This document shows, piece by piece, positions 17,489 through 25,894 of a stretch of 40,665 bases of DNA. The notes beneath the pieces are model-generated. The model searched no databases and was not told where the DNA came from. It saw nothing but the letters and a program-made list of their open reading frames with translations. The stretch spans positions 1 through 40,665 of the forward strand of contig JBOFEG010000002.1 of assembly GCA_051647685.1 (NCBI GenBank), read 5' to 3'. The stretch comes from CALTSX01 sp051647685 (GTDB lineage Bacteria > Chlamydiota > Chlamydiia > Chlamydiales > CALTSX01). Both the position numbers and the translations under genes were made by a program. Numbering within the stretch: the first letter of the stretch is position 1; every line of letters begins with the position of its first letter.

Positions 17489-18772
17489 ATGTTCCGATCC
17501 CTTCAATGGCTACGGCTATCTCGTGGGTGGATATTTTGGATAATTACAATTCTATTCCTCTTATACGAATTCGCTCTACGATTCTTCCCAAATTCAATTC
17601 CGCAAGAGTTGTTATCTGCTTTTTCTATCAGTGACAAAAATCTGTTGTACTTCACTCTTTGGTATTTCGCCGCTTATATTCTCATGCAGATTCCTGCAGG
17701 AATTCTTTTAGATCATTTTGGAGTAAATAAAGTACTATTTTTTGCATCTTTTATCTGTGGTCTGGGTAGTTTTCTATTTGGATCTACTTCTTTTTTTCTG
17801 ATCGCACAATTAGGCAGATTTTTAATGGGGCTAGGAGCTTCTTTTGCATTTCTAGGCATGATTTACAGTTGTTCTATAATTGAACATCATAAGCTTAGCT
17901 TATGTATTGGACTTGGTTACTCGATCAGTATTTTAGGGGCATTTGGAATAGAACAATTTAATATATATTTAACAGAAAGTTTTAATTTCCATTTTCCCTC
18001 TTATGGAATGGCCATTATTGGTTTACTACTGGGTTCTGGTCTATATTTTTGCTCTCAACCTTACAAAGAAGAAATACTTACAACTAAAAAAACCTTCCTT
18101 ACACGAGAAAAAATTTCTACAATTTGTAAAAATCCCCAGTCTTGGATTAATGCTACCACTGCCATGTTATTTTATATCACCCCAGCGACATACGCCTCCT
18201 TTTGGGGAATTCCTTATTTATATTTGAAAAGAGATATTCCCTATGAATTTGCACTGCTATGTATTAGCACAATCTTTATTGGTTGGGCGATTGGAGCGCC
18301 TATAGTTGGATACTATTCTGATCGAGTGCAAAAACGCCTTCTATTTGTTCAAATATCGACTATATTGAGTACAATCTTAATCATTGCAATTATTTATCTA
18401 CCTATTTTTTCTAATGTAGTTATTTGGATTCTCCATTTATTACTTGGAATATTCTCTTCTACACAATTATTACATTTCTCTATTGCTATGGAAATCAATA
18501 AGTTTTTAGCACCAGGAATTAGCTTAGCTCTTACCAATACTGTCGTAAGTGTTGGACTTATTGCTCTGCAACCAGTTATTGGAATCTTGCTCAAACAGCA
18601 TAGTAAGATCTTGCTCGAAAATTTAGATAGTTACAGTATAAGTGATTTTCAATTTGCTTTTATTTTATTTCCGCTCACCCTTTTCGGTGCATTTGTCCTA
18701 TCATTTTGTATAAAAGAAAAGTGTATTGATCAACGTATGGACCAAAAAGAAAAAATGACAGCAGCTGCCTGA
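17489..18772 (+). CDS. MFS transporter
   Basis: A 427-residue major facilitator with about 12 hydrophobic helices. The first half shows the pattern SISDKNLLYFTLWYFAAYIL, then PAGILLDHFGVNK (the DxxG/R loop between helices 2 and 3) and GRFLMGLGASFAFLGMI in helix 4. A similar loop, GYYSDRVQKR, occurs in the second half. It does not carry sugar-porter motifs, so it differs from the carrier at 10979-12229. The substrate is unknown; the closest general match is the metabolite/drug:H+ group. Its 3' end overlaps the convergent rlmB gene by 43 bases. Confidence 0.85.
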   Translation: MFRSLQWLRLSRGWIFWIITILFLLYEFALRFFPNSIPQELLSAFSISDKNLLYFTLWYFAAYILMQIPAGILLDHFGVNKVLFFASFICGLGSFLFGSTSFFLIAQLGRFLMGLGASFAFLGMIYSCSIIEHHKLSLCIGLGYSISILGAFGIEQFNIYLTESFNFHFPSYGMAIIGLLLGSGLYFCSQPYKEEILTTKKTFLTREKISTICKNPQSWINATTAMLFYITPATYASFWGIPYLYLKRDIPYEFALLCISTIFIGWAIGAPIVGYYSDRVQKRLLFVQISTILSTILIIAIIYLPIFSNVVIWILHLLLGIFSSTQLLHFSIAMEINKFLAPGISLALTNTVVSVGLIALQPVIGILLKQHSKILLENLDSYSISDFQFAFILFPLTLFGAFVLSFCIKEKCIDQRMDQKEKMTAAA

Positions 18773-19443
18773 GCAACATTTAATGAAGAAATTTTTCCCT
18801 GCATAGGAATATAGATATTGTGATCTGCCTTGGATTGCAAAATCTTTTGAACTCCTTCTCCCTCTGATCCCAAGATTAAAACTGCTTTTTCCGGAAAAGA
18901 AAAAGAGAAAACACTCTGTAGTTCTCTAGTTCCAAGCCCTGTGGATAATATAGTATATCCATAATTTGTGAGCTTCTGTAGAGTTTGGGACAAATTGGAT
19001 ACTTCTACTAAAGGCACTAGTTCAGAGGCTCCAGAGCTCACCTTAGTAACTACTGGCGTTATTCCAGGACCGCGGTTCTTAGACCAAATTACAGCATTCA
19101 TGCCAAAACATTCAGCGGCTCTTAAAATAGACCCAAAATTATGCGGATCTGTGATGGAATCGAGCATAACTAAGCGACTAATATCTTCTCTTTGCGATTT
19201 TCGTACGATGTCTTCTATAGAAGAGATCTTTCTTGGCGTGACAATAGCAATAAATGATTGATGAGAATCCGTATGTACAATATGTGTCAGATGTTTTTTT
19301 TCTACAAATTGTATCGTAATCCCTTGTTCTTGCAGCTCTGTTACTAAAGGATCTCTAGATCGAACACAAAGAACTTTTTTTATCCGATAGGGATGATGCT
19401 TTAGAACTTCTACAATTGCATGTTTGCCAATAATATAGTTCAT
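18730..19443 (-). CDS. rlmB: 23S rRNA 2'-O-ribose G2251 methyltransferase-type SpoU protein
   Basis: SpoU/TrmH-family trefoil-knot methyltransferase. The N-terminus YIIGKHAIVEVLKHHP is the RlmB substrate-binding domain. The catalytic domain has motif 1 DSITDPHNFGSILRAAECFG, motif 2 LILGSEGEGV and motif 3 IPMQGKISSLNVAQAAAV. At 237 residues the length fits RlmB. Its 3' end overlaps the convergent MFS gene by 43 bases. The assignment to G2251 rests on the RlmB-type N-terminal domain; another 2'-O-methylation site is possible. Confidence 0.88.
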   Translation of the reverse strand: MNYIIGKHAIVEVLKHHPYRIKKVLCVRSRDPLVTELQEQGITIQFVEKKHLTHIVHTDSHQSFIAIVTPRKISSIEDIVRKSQREDISRLVMLDSITDPHNFGSILRAAECFGMNAVIWSKNRGPGITPVVTKVSSGASELVPLVEVSNLSQTLQKLTNYGYTILSTGLGTRELQSVFSFSFPEKAVLILGSEGEGVQKILQSKADHNIYIPMQGKISSLNVAQAAAVIFSFWSIR

Positions 19444-19603
19444 ATTTATCCGGGGCTTGTGAATATCTCAACTAGGCTACTATCTTTATGAATTTGAGGC
19501 GAGTAAACTCGTATATCTATTATTGTATGTGATTAGAAAAAGAAATAGTTTTATATAAAATAATTGACAATGATATAGAGGGAATAAAACTTTAGGTTAT
19601 ATC

Positions 19604-19789
19604 ATGAAAGAAATATTAGTTGTAGTAAGCAGAATAAAATCCTATATCAGACAGAAGGGAAATGGGATGAGTACTTCTGGGGATACTATGGATGCTTTAA
19701 CAGATATAGTAGAGAAAAAATGTGATGCAGCTATTGAAAACGCTAAACGAGATAGACGAAAGACTGTTATGAAACGAGATTTTTTATAA
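19604..19789 (+). CDS. bacterial histone-fold protein
   Basis: A 61-residue protein that reads as a single histone fold: EILVVVSRIKSYIRQKG (helix 1 region), STSGDTMDALTDIVEKKC (start of the central helix), DAAIENAKRDRR, and the terminal KTVMKRDFL. The R-K-T-V-x-x-x-D ending and the VVxSRIKxYI opening match the minimal bacterial histones of the Bdellovibrio HBb type and archaeal histones, which are also about 60-70 residues. It would dimerise and bind DNA, so it may act in nucleoid packaging or gene control. It is unrelated to the Lys-rich H1-like Hc1/Hc2 proteins of Chlamydia. The gene stands alone, with a TTGACA box (19564-19569) upstream and a strong hairpin downstream. Confidence 0.78.
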   Translation: MKEILVVVSRIKSYIRQKGNGMSTSGDTMDALTDIVEKKCDAAIENAKRDRRKTVMKRDFL

Positions 19790-19800
19790 AAATTATAAAC

Positions 19801-19822
19801 AGAGCGCTTTTTCAGGCGCTCT
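19801..19822. terminator. bidirectional hairpin terminator
   Basis: AGAGCGC (19801-19807) pairs with GCGCTCT (19816-19822) around an eight-base loop. It lies between two convergent genes (stops at 19789 and 19835), with A/T-rich flanks on both sides. Confidence 0.75.
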
Positions 19823-19834
19823 ATTTAGTTAGGA

Positions 19835-20455
19835 TTATTTGCATAAACTACAACTGTCTTTACAGGTACTGCAAGCAGGTACCGGTCTTGTATTGCATTG
19901 GCATGGAGATACTTTCCCACAACATGATTTTGGCTGTGGACACATTTTGCACGGAATAATTTCTGGACAAGGCGGTGTTTCTCCTTTACAAGGACGACAT
20001 GTATATTTCATCTTTGGTGGACAACGACGACAGCAATCTAATTGTTGATAGACAACCCTACTACAACTTCTACAGCAATCACTTTTGATCTTTCTTTGAG
20101 GTCTTACCTTACAACATTCAACAGTCTCACATTTCGGCTCAGGACATGGAGGTGGTCGTTTGATACAAGTAGGTTGACAAACAGGTTGAGGTTTTGGTGG
20201 TACGCAAGGTTCTTGTCTTTGACAACTAGAACAGCTTCCGCAACCTGTTCCGCCCCCTCGATTCCAACCACTCTGTGATGATCCAGAATTTCGGCCATAT
20301 CCGCCACGGTTCGAACCCCAATTTGACCCCGAATTTCGGTTATATCCTTGATACCCTCTTGAACCCCAATCCGATGTAGAAGATCTGTTACCAAAGGATA
20401 TAGTTCCTATTATTAGTAATGGAACTATTCCAATCATAAATATTTTTTTTAACAT
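19835..20455 (-). CDS. secreted Gly/Asn/Ser-rich and Cys-rich protein
   Basis: A 206-residue protein in three parts. A signal peptide (MLKKIFMIGIVPLLIIGTIS) is followed by a Gly/Ser/Asn/Trp/Arg low-complexity segment (about 24-70, with SNWGSNRGGYGRN). The rest is a Cys/Pro-rich domain (about 70-206) with roughly 35 cysteines in CC, CxxC and CxC patterns. Once outside the cytoplasm it would be heavily disulfide-linked. This recalls the cysteine-rich proteins that rigidify chlamydial envelopes in place of a thick peptidoglycan layer, but I see no clear homology to OmcA or OmcB. About 240 bases of AT-rich, apparently empty DNA (20456-20697) lie upstream. Confidence 0.75.
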   Translation of the reverse strand: MLKKIFMIGIVPLLIIGTISFGNRSSTSDWGSRGYQGYNRNSGSNWGSNRGGYGRNSGSSQSGWNRGGGTGCGSCSSCQRQEPCVPPKPQPVCQPTCIKRPPPCPEPKCETVECCKVRPQRKIKSDCCRSCSRVVYQQLDCCRRCPPKMKYTCRPCKGETPPCPEIIPCKMCPQPKSCCGKVSPCQCNTRPVPACSTCKDSCSLCK

Positions 20456-20697
20456 TTTTTCCCCCTACAACTAATTATATATATATTATACTTGTTATAA
20501 TTTTGTTTATATTTAAGAAACAAAATTAAATCAATTATTATTGATTTAATAAATTATACAATTTATACCTAAGTAGTTATATATCAAGAAATTGATTTCA
20601 TTAATAATTTAAAATTTTTTTATAAAACGAGAATATTTACTTGATAAACTTAATTTAATAATGGTTTACAGAAATCTAATTTTAATTTAGAAAATTT

Positions 20698-21999
20698 TTA
20701 ATTATATATTTGGATTAAAGTATTGTATTTAAGATAAAGAGAAATATTATCGGTAATAATACAATCATTATGAATTTCATTTCTATTGCTTAAGATAACT
20801 CTCTCTGGCTGAATGAGACACAGATACATGGGCCGCAATAAAGAATAATCATATTGTTTAGCCCATTCACGTGCTAGGTGATTATTCGAAACAAACTCAC
20901 AGTAGTTTGTATACATGTCAAGGAAAGCCTGGCTTGCATCTTCGACTCGACAATCAAACTCTTCACCATATATCTCAGGAGATTGCAGTATTCCCCCCCA
21001 GCGTCTTTCAGCCGGTAGAGTTATAGTGGCTGGAACAGATTTTACAAGGCCACTAGAACAAATGGTCGTTTGTGCTGTGTTGTCAGTAATGATAACAGGA
21101 ATCCCTAGGGCCATAGCTTCTCTTGGTTGAATAGAAAATCCCTCACCTTTAGATAGGTTCACATAACAATCAATACTTTGGAAAAGCTGCATATATTCAT
21201 CACGGCTTAGCCTTTTGCACGTGTACAGAACGTTGTGAAGTGAATTAGCACTAATATACTTTTTAATTTCTCTTTCTATTTCAGGTAAAGCATACCTACA
21301 GTGAATACGAAAATTTACATCTCTATGATTTTTAAATACTTTAGAAAAAGCATCTATCGATTTTAGAATATTTTTTCTGCTGACACCCGCTCCAAGAGTA
21401 GCAAAAGTGAAAGGTACCCCACATTGGCTTTTAAGTGGTTTTTGTAAAAAATCAGAAAGATTAAGACCCAATGGAAGTACGAAAATGGGTATTGTTACGC
21501 CGTTTTGTTTATAAACTTCTATATGGAATGGATCAGGAACGATCACTGCATCAAAATAATGATTCAATCCGTTTACCCAAGTTTTTGGAATTTCTGTCGA
21601 CTCAAACATAGAATATGCCAGACAAATATGCTCTTTACGGTTTATATCCTTTAGAATTTGATAATGAGATCTACCGGGAACCCAAATACAATCTTCAAAG
21701 AGAATAATTCGACCCAACTTCTTATGTCTATTTCGCAGAATTTTCTTTAGATCACGGGGAATGTCCTTTAAATAAGTTTTTGTAGTTGGAATAAAATCGA
21801 CTGTTACTTTTTTTTGTAATTCGGATAAAAGTTCAACGGATTGTCTCCCTATCCCATCAGCCATACAGACTGAGCCGACAACAGTTATATAGGGTTGGAA
21901 TAAATAATACGAATAGATGGCGTACCCTCCCCATGTAAGTAAACACAAACAGGTGAGATACACTATAGGTTGAATAAACCTTTTAATATACGACGACAT
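20698..21999 (-). CDS. membrane-anchored glycosyltransferase, GT4-like
   Basis: A 433-residue protein with an N-terminal membrane anchor (about residues 11-31) and a GT-B glycosyltransferase domain. The C-terminal half shows GAGVSRKNILKSIDAFSKV and the retaining EX7E signature, E286 and E294 within GEGFSIQPREAMALGIPVI. The donor and acceptor are unknown. The ATG at 21999 shares one base with the stop of the upstream GH130-like gene (TGATG), so the two are translationally coupled; a GTG one codon earlier is an alternative. Pairing with a GH130-like propeller suggests joint work on a surface or secreted glycan. Confidence 0.82.
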   Translation of the reverse strand: MSSYIKRFIQPIVYLTCLCLLTWGGYAIYSYYLFQPYITVVGSVCMADGIGRQSVELLSELQKKVTVDFIPTTKTYLKDIPRDLKKILRNRHKKLGRIILFEDCIWVPGRSHYQILKDINRKEHICLAYSMFESTEIPKTWVNGLNHYFDAVIVPDPFHIEVYKQNGVTIPIFVLPLGLNLSDFLQKPLKSQCGVPFTFATLGAGVSRKNILKSIDAFSKVFKNHRDVNFRIHCRYALPEIEREIKKYISANSLHNVLYTCKRLSRDEYMQLFQSIDCYVNLSKGEGFSIQPREAMALGIPVIITDNTAQTTICSSGLVKSVPATITLPAERRWGGILQSPEIYGEEFDCRVEDASQAFLDMYTNYCEFVSNNHLAREWAKQYDYSLLRPMYLCLIQPERVILSNRNEIHNDCIITDNISLYLKYNTLIQIYN

Positions 22000-23111
22000 C
22001 ACTCTTTTTTTTGATTGATTGGAATAAGATCATCTAACAATTTTTGCTTATCAAATGTTAAAATTTTGATTGCTCTATCGTTTTCCCCACAAGCTACATA
22101 GATAACCTCTTTATCTCCTTCCTTTGCAAAGACAATTCCAGAGGGATAAATACAGCGAAGATGCGACGATTCTGTATTACGTACTGTTGTTTGATAAATA
22201 CCTTGAAATAAAATCGGATGAGGAGAGATGGATTGCAACTGGAAAGGAGGCGTTGATGCAAATGTATAAGCTCCCATCACATACCAAGCAAGTTTTGTCT
22301 CTCGATCTATAAACCGACTGTGAAAAAAAGCTAGATATTCATCGCCTACGAGTATTGCAGGAGTTCCACCTCGCAATAATCCCCAATTTTGTTCCCATGG
22401 GTTATCTACCCAAGATAATTGATGTAATGGGAGATGTTCTAATTTATTATGAACTGGATTAAATAATTTCAATATTTTGTGAGGATTAATTGTATAGCTT
22501 AAGAATAATTTAGCCCCTTCTTCATTTCGAACAGCAAAGGGAATCCAGTTCTTCTCTATGGGCTGCATTTGTATATCTAAGTTATGTATCGTTTTCAATT
22601 TATAACGAGATAAATCAATTTGGGCGACCCTCATAGAGCGAAAATCTCTTATTGTAGAATAACTAGAGCAATCATTAAAGATGAGATAGCATTCATCTCC
22701 AACGTAAGTACACCTTGGATCCTCAGAGAACTCGCTCGAGGTATCAAGTATTGCGGGATATCCTTTCGGATGAAAATTTTTATCTAAAGCTGTTATTCCA
22801 ATATAACTTGAAAATCGTCGTCCATAAGGTAGCTCTGGTAATTTGATATCGAAGCGAAAAACTAAGTGAAAGCCGTCTACCCCTTGTACAAGAGATGGAT
22901 TATAAGAATATGGATATGCCGGAATAGTAATATTTCTCACAGCAAGTAACATGCCGCTATCTTCTGCTAAAGGCACATGTTGTAGTTGTCTAGGTAAACA
23001 TGAATACTTACGCAATCGCCTAGCATAAATTTTACGATAATAATTCTTTTTCAAAGGCAAAACGATTTGTACTACCTGTAGTAAAAGAATTATGCTGAGA
23101 AGATATCGCAT
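21999..23111 (-). CDS. GH130/GH43-like beta-propeller protein, probably glycan-active
   Basis: A 370-residue protein with an N-terminal hydrophobic segment (residues 1-20, signal peptide or anchor) and repeated beta blades. NPSLVQ, SEDPRCTYVGDE (EDPR at 130-133), EKNWIPFAVRN, LSYTINPHKILKL, GGTPAIL and AFFHSRF follow the order seen in five-bladed propellers of glycoside phosphorylases/hydrolases of the GH130 type and related glycosyltransferases. The Asp in EDPR is at the expected active-site position. The substrate is unknown; beta-mannosides are the usual GH130 substrates. It is first in a two-gene operon with the GT4-like gene and divergent from the porin gene. Confidence 0.72.
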   Translation of the reverse strand: MRYLLSIILLLQVVQIVLPLKKNYYRKIYARRLRKYSCLPRQLQHVPLAEDSGMLLAVRNITIPAYPYSYNPSLVQGVDGFHLVFRFDIKLPELPYGRRFSSYIGITALDKNFHPKGYPAILDTSSEFSEDPRCTYVGDECYLIFNDCSSYSTIRDFRSMRVAQIDLSRYKLKTIHNLDIQMQPIEKNWIPFAVRNEEGAKLFLSYTINPHKILKLFNPVHNKLEHLPLHQLSWVDNPWEQNWGLLRGGTPAILVGDEYLAFFHSRFIDRETKLAWYVMGAYTFASTPPFQLQSISPHPILFQGIYQTTVRNTESSHLRCIYPSGIVFAKEGDKEVIYVACGENDRAIKILTFDKQKLLDDLIPINQKKE

Positions 23112-23176
23112 AAATAGTTATCAAAAATATAAAATGATATTTTTACAAAAAACCTATTTTTCGTACATTGAAAATT

Positions 23177-24220
23177 ATGCATTATTATTACGCAATATTC
23201 ATTTTCCTATGCTTGATGAGCAGTCTACTCCATGCATCTTTTACTGGGGATTATGATATGGTTGCTCCTTGTAGTTGCGATACTTGTTCTCAAGAATATA
23301 TATCAGAGGAGTATGTTCCATTTGATGCAGATCTTTTCCATAAACAAAGAAAAATAATCCACATCGATCCGGAACTCCTTTTTTGGACTATACAAAGCGG
23401 AAGCTTATATTATGCTGCTTCCCCTAATCATTGTTCTTCTTCTAATACTTTTATACCAACTGGTCGATATGAGAGAACTAAATATGATTGGACTCCCGGA
23501 CTACGATTAACCATGGGATTTTTTCACGCTCCTCACTATTGGAATGCTTGTGCACAATATACATTTTTCACGTCGTATGGGTCAGACCACTGTAGAAAAC
23601 AATTTCTTGTGCCAACGTGGCCATCTTTAGATTCAAATATTAAAAAAGCCAGAAGTTCTGTGCGTTTGCAAGAAAATCTTATTAATTTATTAGTGTCGAG
23701 AGTATTTTTTCCCAATCCACATTTGCGTTTAAAAATTGTGGGTGGAATTACAGCTGGAGCTTTTGAAAATAGATGGCATATCACGTATAAAGACGCTATA
23801 AATTCAAACAAAATTCAAACAAAATGGACAATCTGGGGAATAGGACCTAGAATAGGAGTCTATTTTGATTGGTATTGGTTTTGTCACATTTATTTTACCG
23901 GGAAAGCTACCTTTGGAGGAATACTCGGTGGATATCACAATAGATCGAATCAAAAAAATTGTTCGCCACGCCTATCTTCTCATATTTGCTATCGCGACTA
24001 CCGGTTTGCTCCTAATATACAATATTTTTTAGGATATTCTTGGCAATATTGTTTTAAAGATAATCGAATCGAACTTGTTCTTGGATATGAATTTAATGAT
24101 TGGGAGAACATGCAAGAAATATATTATTTTTGTGTTTTTCCACAAACTAATATTCCCAAGCTCGCTCAAAGCAGTCTTATGATCCATGGTGGAGCCTTAC
24201 GACTCACCTTGGATTTTTAA
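23177..24220 (+). CDS. MOMP-like outer-membrane porin (Lpg1974 type)
   Basis: A 347-residue exported protein with signal peptide (YYYAIFIFLCLMSSLLHA) and a short Cys-rich N-terminus (APCSCDTCSQEY). The rest is beta strands rich in aromatic residues: IDPELLFWTIQSGSLYYA, YDWTPGLRLTMGFF, YWNACAQYTFFTS, ending LRLTLDF with a C-terminal Phe. This is the pattern of the Lpg1974-type pore-forming proteins that act as major outer-membrane proteins in Simkania- and Waddlia-like chlamydiae. The Cys residues suggest disulfide links to the envelope. A TTG at 23168 three codons upstream could be the start instead. Confidence 0.82.
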   Translation: MHYYYAIFIFLCLMSSLLHASFTGDYDMVAPCSCDTCSQEYISEEYVPFDADLFHKQRKIIHIDPELLFWTIQSGSLYYAASPNHCSSSNTFIPTGRYERTKYDWTPGLRLTMGFFHAPHYWNACAQYTFFTSYGSDHCRKQFLVPTWPSLDSNIKKARSSVRLQENLINLLVSRVFFPNPHLRLKIVGGITAGAFENRWHITYKDAINSNKIQTKWTIWGIGPRIGVYFDWYWFCHIYFTGKATFGGILGGYHNRSNQKNCSPRLSSHICYRDYRFAPNIQYFLGYSWQYCFKDNRIELVLGYEFNDWENMQEIYYFCVFPQTNIPKLAQSSLMIHGGALRLTLDF

Positions 24221-24292
24221 ATAGGACCTTCATAATAAAATTAATTTCATTTTTTATATTTTTTTCTATATGTAAATAAAAAAAGGATTTTT

Positions 24293-24697
24293 ATGAAATA
24301 TAGAACTTTTATTTTAGAAAAAAAAATATTGCTATTATTAGTTTCTTTATATGGCAATATATATGGGAAAGAATTAAATCTAGATACAAATCTTGCAAAA
24401 AGCGGAAGTCATCATGGAGTAGGGCCTAGAGGTGGTAGAACAAGAATTCGTATAAATGTAACTCCTATTTATAACGATTATGATTCAGATTATTTCGATT
24501 ATAGGGATGATTATTCCAGATGCATCCCTTATTATTTTCATTATGGATACCCACCTTCCGCATTTAACTTTGGATTGCGAGTAAGGAGCAGTAGAACTTA
24601 TTATTACTGTCCTAGTGGGTATTATTATAATAAATCGAGATATCGAGACTCTCATCATAGACATATTGATAGAGGGCGTATTAGGTACCGACATTAA
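24293..24697 (+). CDS. secreted Tyr/Arg-rich hypothetical protein
   Basis: A 134-residue protein with AAGGA before its ATG and a hydrophobic N-terminal export signal (about residues 11-25). The mature part has a Gly/His/Arg stretch (SGSHHGVGPRGGRTRIRI), then dense Tyr/Asp (DYDSDYFDYRDDY), and finishes Tyr/Arg/His-rich. The low-complexity composition suggests a structural or surface role. I do not recognise a family. It lies between the porin gene and the DUF502 gene on the same strand. Confidence 0.6.
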   Translation: MKYRTFILEKKILLLLVSLYGNIYGKELNLDTNLAKSGSHHGVGPRGGRTRIRINVTPIYNDYDSDYFDYRDDYSRCIPYYFHYGYPPSAFNFGLRVRSSRTYYYCPSGYYYNKSRYRDSHHRHIDRGRIRYRH

Positions 24698-24784
24698 TTG
24701 TAAGATCTATATAGTAAATTGTCTAGTAGTGTATTGTGACTACATCTTTTGTATAAATACCTACAATTTTCACAAGGAACTCCA

Positions 24785-25387
24785 ATGTTAAAGTTTTTTA
24801 AGCGAGGCTTAGTTACATTAGCTCCACTCGCAATTACTATCACTATTGCCATTTGGATTCTTTGGACATTGGAAACGGCATTTAGTATTCCCGTAAAGGC
24901 AATTATTGGAGAAAGATATTATTTTCCAGGAACTGGTATTTTACTGGGATTTCTCCTTATTTTCTTTACAAGTTTATTAATCAACACGTGGTTTCTTCGA
25001 AAGATATATGATTTTGGAGAAAAAATAGTTCAACGTATTCCACTTATTAAATCTCTTTATAATGCTATCCAAGATGTTTTTAGTTATTTACAAATGCCTC
25101 AACAAGAAGAATCAAGTAGAGTAGTTCGCATCACAATCAATCAAGTACATATGCTAGGGCTAATTACAAGAGAGGACTTTACCAATCTTCCTAAAGGTTT
25201 TGCAGGTAAAGGCCACATTGCAGTATACCTACCGATGAGCTATCAAGTAGGTGGCTATACTGTTCTAATTGAAAGAAGCCAAGTAACTCCTCTCGATATG
25301 ACAGTAGAGCAAGCTATGCGATATTTATTAATTGCTGGAGCTCAGCGACTCCCTCGCAACTCCAAACCTTCCGATAAAAAATATTAA
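24785..25387 (+). CDS. DUF502 family membrane protein
   Basis: A 200-residue protein with two N-terminal membrane helices (FKRGLVTLAPLAITITIAIW and GTGILLGFLLIFFTSLLINT) followed by the family signature IPLIKSLYNAIQDVFSYL and a cytoplasmic beta-rich domain ending near LIAGAQ. DUF502 proteins are widespread and their function is not well defined; a membrane-organising role has been suggested. AAGGA (24775-24779) supports the ATG at 24785 over the longer frame from 24749. The 249 bases downstream (25388-25636) show no convincing gene. Confidence 0.87.
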   Translation: MLKFFKRGLVTLAPLAITITIAIWILWTLETAFSIPVKAIIGERYYFPGTGILLGFLLIFFTSLLINTWFLRKIYDFGEKIVQRIPLIKSLYNAIQDVFSYLQMPQQEESSRVVRITINQVHMLGLITREDFTNLPKGFAGKGHIAVYLPMSYQVGGYTVLIERSQVTPLDMTVEQAMRYLLIAGAQRLPRNSKPSDKKY

Positions 25388-25636
25388 TCCAAAAAATTCT
25401 ATGTCCCGAACCGCCATTGAACATCGCTATAAGAATCTATTTGACGAGCAATAACACGCGTTATATACCAACGATTTTTTCCTATAGTGCTACGCATAGT
25501 GTATTAATTGCATAAGGCAGACATTGAGAAGAAAAAAGATCGTTTTTCATTATGATTTAGTAGTCTTTGTATCATTTTTTTGATTATGTAAAAATCATAC
25601 TTTCAGTAAATCGAAAAATTATTTACAAAGAAGATT

Positions 25637-25837
25637 ATGCCATATAAAAAGATTCAAGACCTACCCGGTCCTATTAAACAACATTTGCCTCATCATGCGC
25701 AAGAAATCTACTTGGCCGCTTTTAATAGTTCGTGGAACCAATATGGCCAAGAAGAAAGTGCTCATAAAGTCGCCTGGAGTGCAGTGAAAAAAGCTTATCA
25801 TAAAAATGTAAAAGGAGAATGGATAAAAAATCCTTAG
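25637..25837 (+). CDS. ChaB family protein
   Basis: A 66-residue protein that fits the ChaB family along its whole length: an N-terminal PYKKIQDLPGPIKQHLPHHA, then QEIYLAAFNSSWNQY, HKVAWSAVKKAYHK and a C-terminal GEWIK. ChaB was named as a putative regulator of the cation transporter ChaA in E. coli, but its biochemical role remains uncertain. No chaA is nearby. It precedes the OPT transporter by 57 bases and could share its transcript. Confidence 0.88.
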   Translation: MPYKKIQDLPGPIKQHLPHHAQEIYLAAFNSSWNQYGQEESAHKVAWSAVKKAYHKNVKGEWIKNP

Positions 25838-25894
25838 TATCAAGCTCTATTTTTCATCTTGAAAATATAATTAATCCGCATTAGAAAAACGCTT

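Noticed and set aside
25401..25454. 17-codon reading frame in the gap after the DUF502 gene
   Set aside because: Too short and without a ribosome site or recognisable product; the 25388-25636 gap is left as non-coding.
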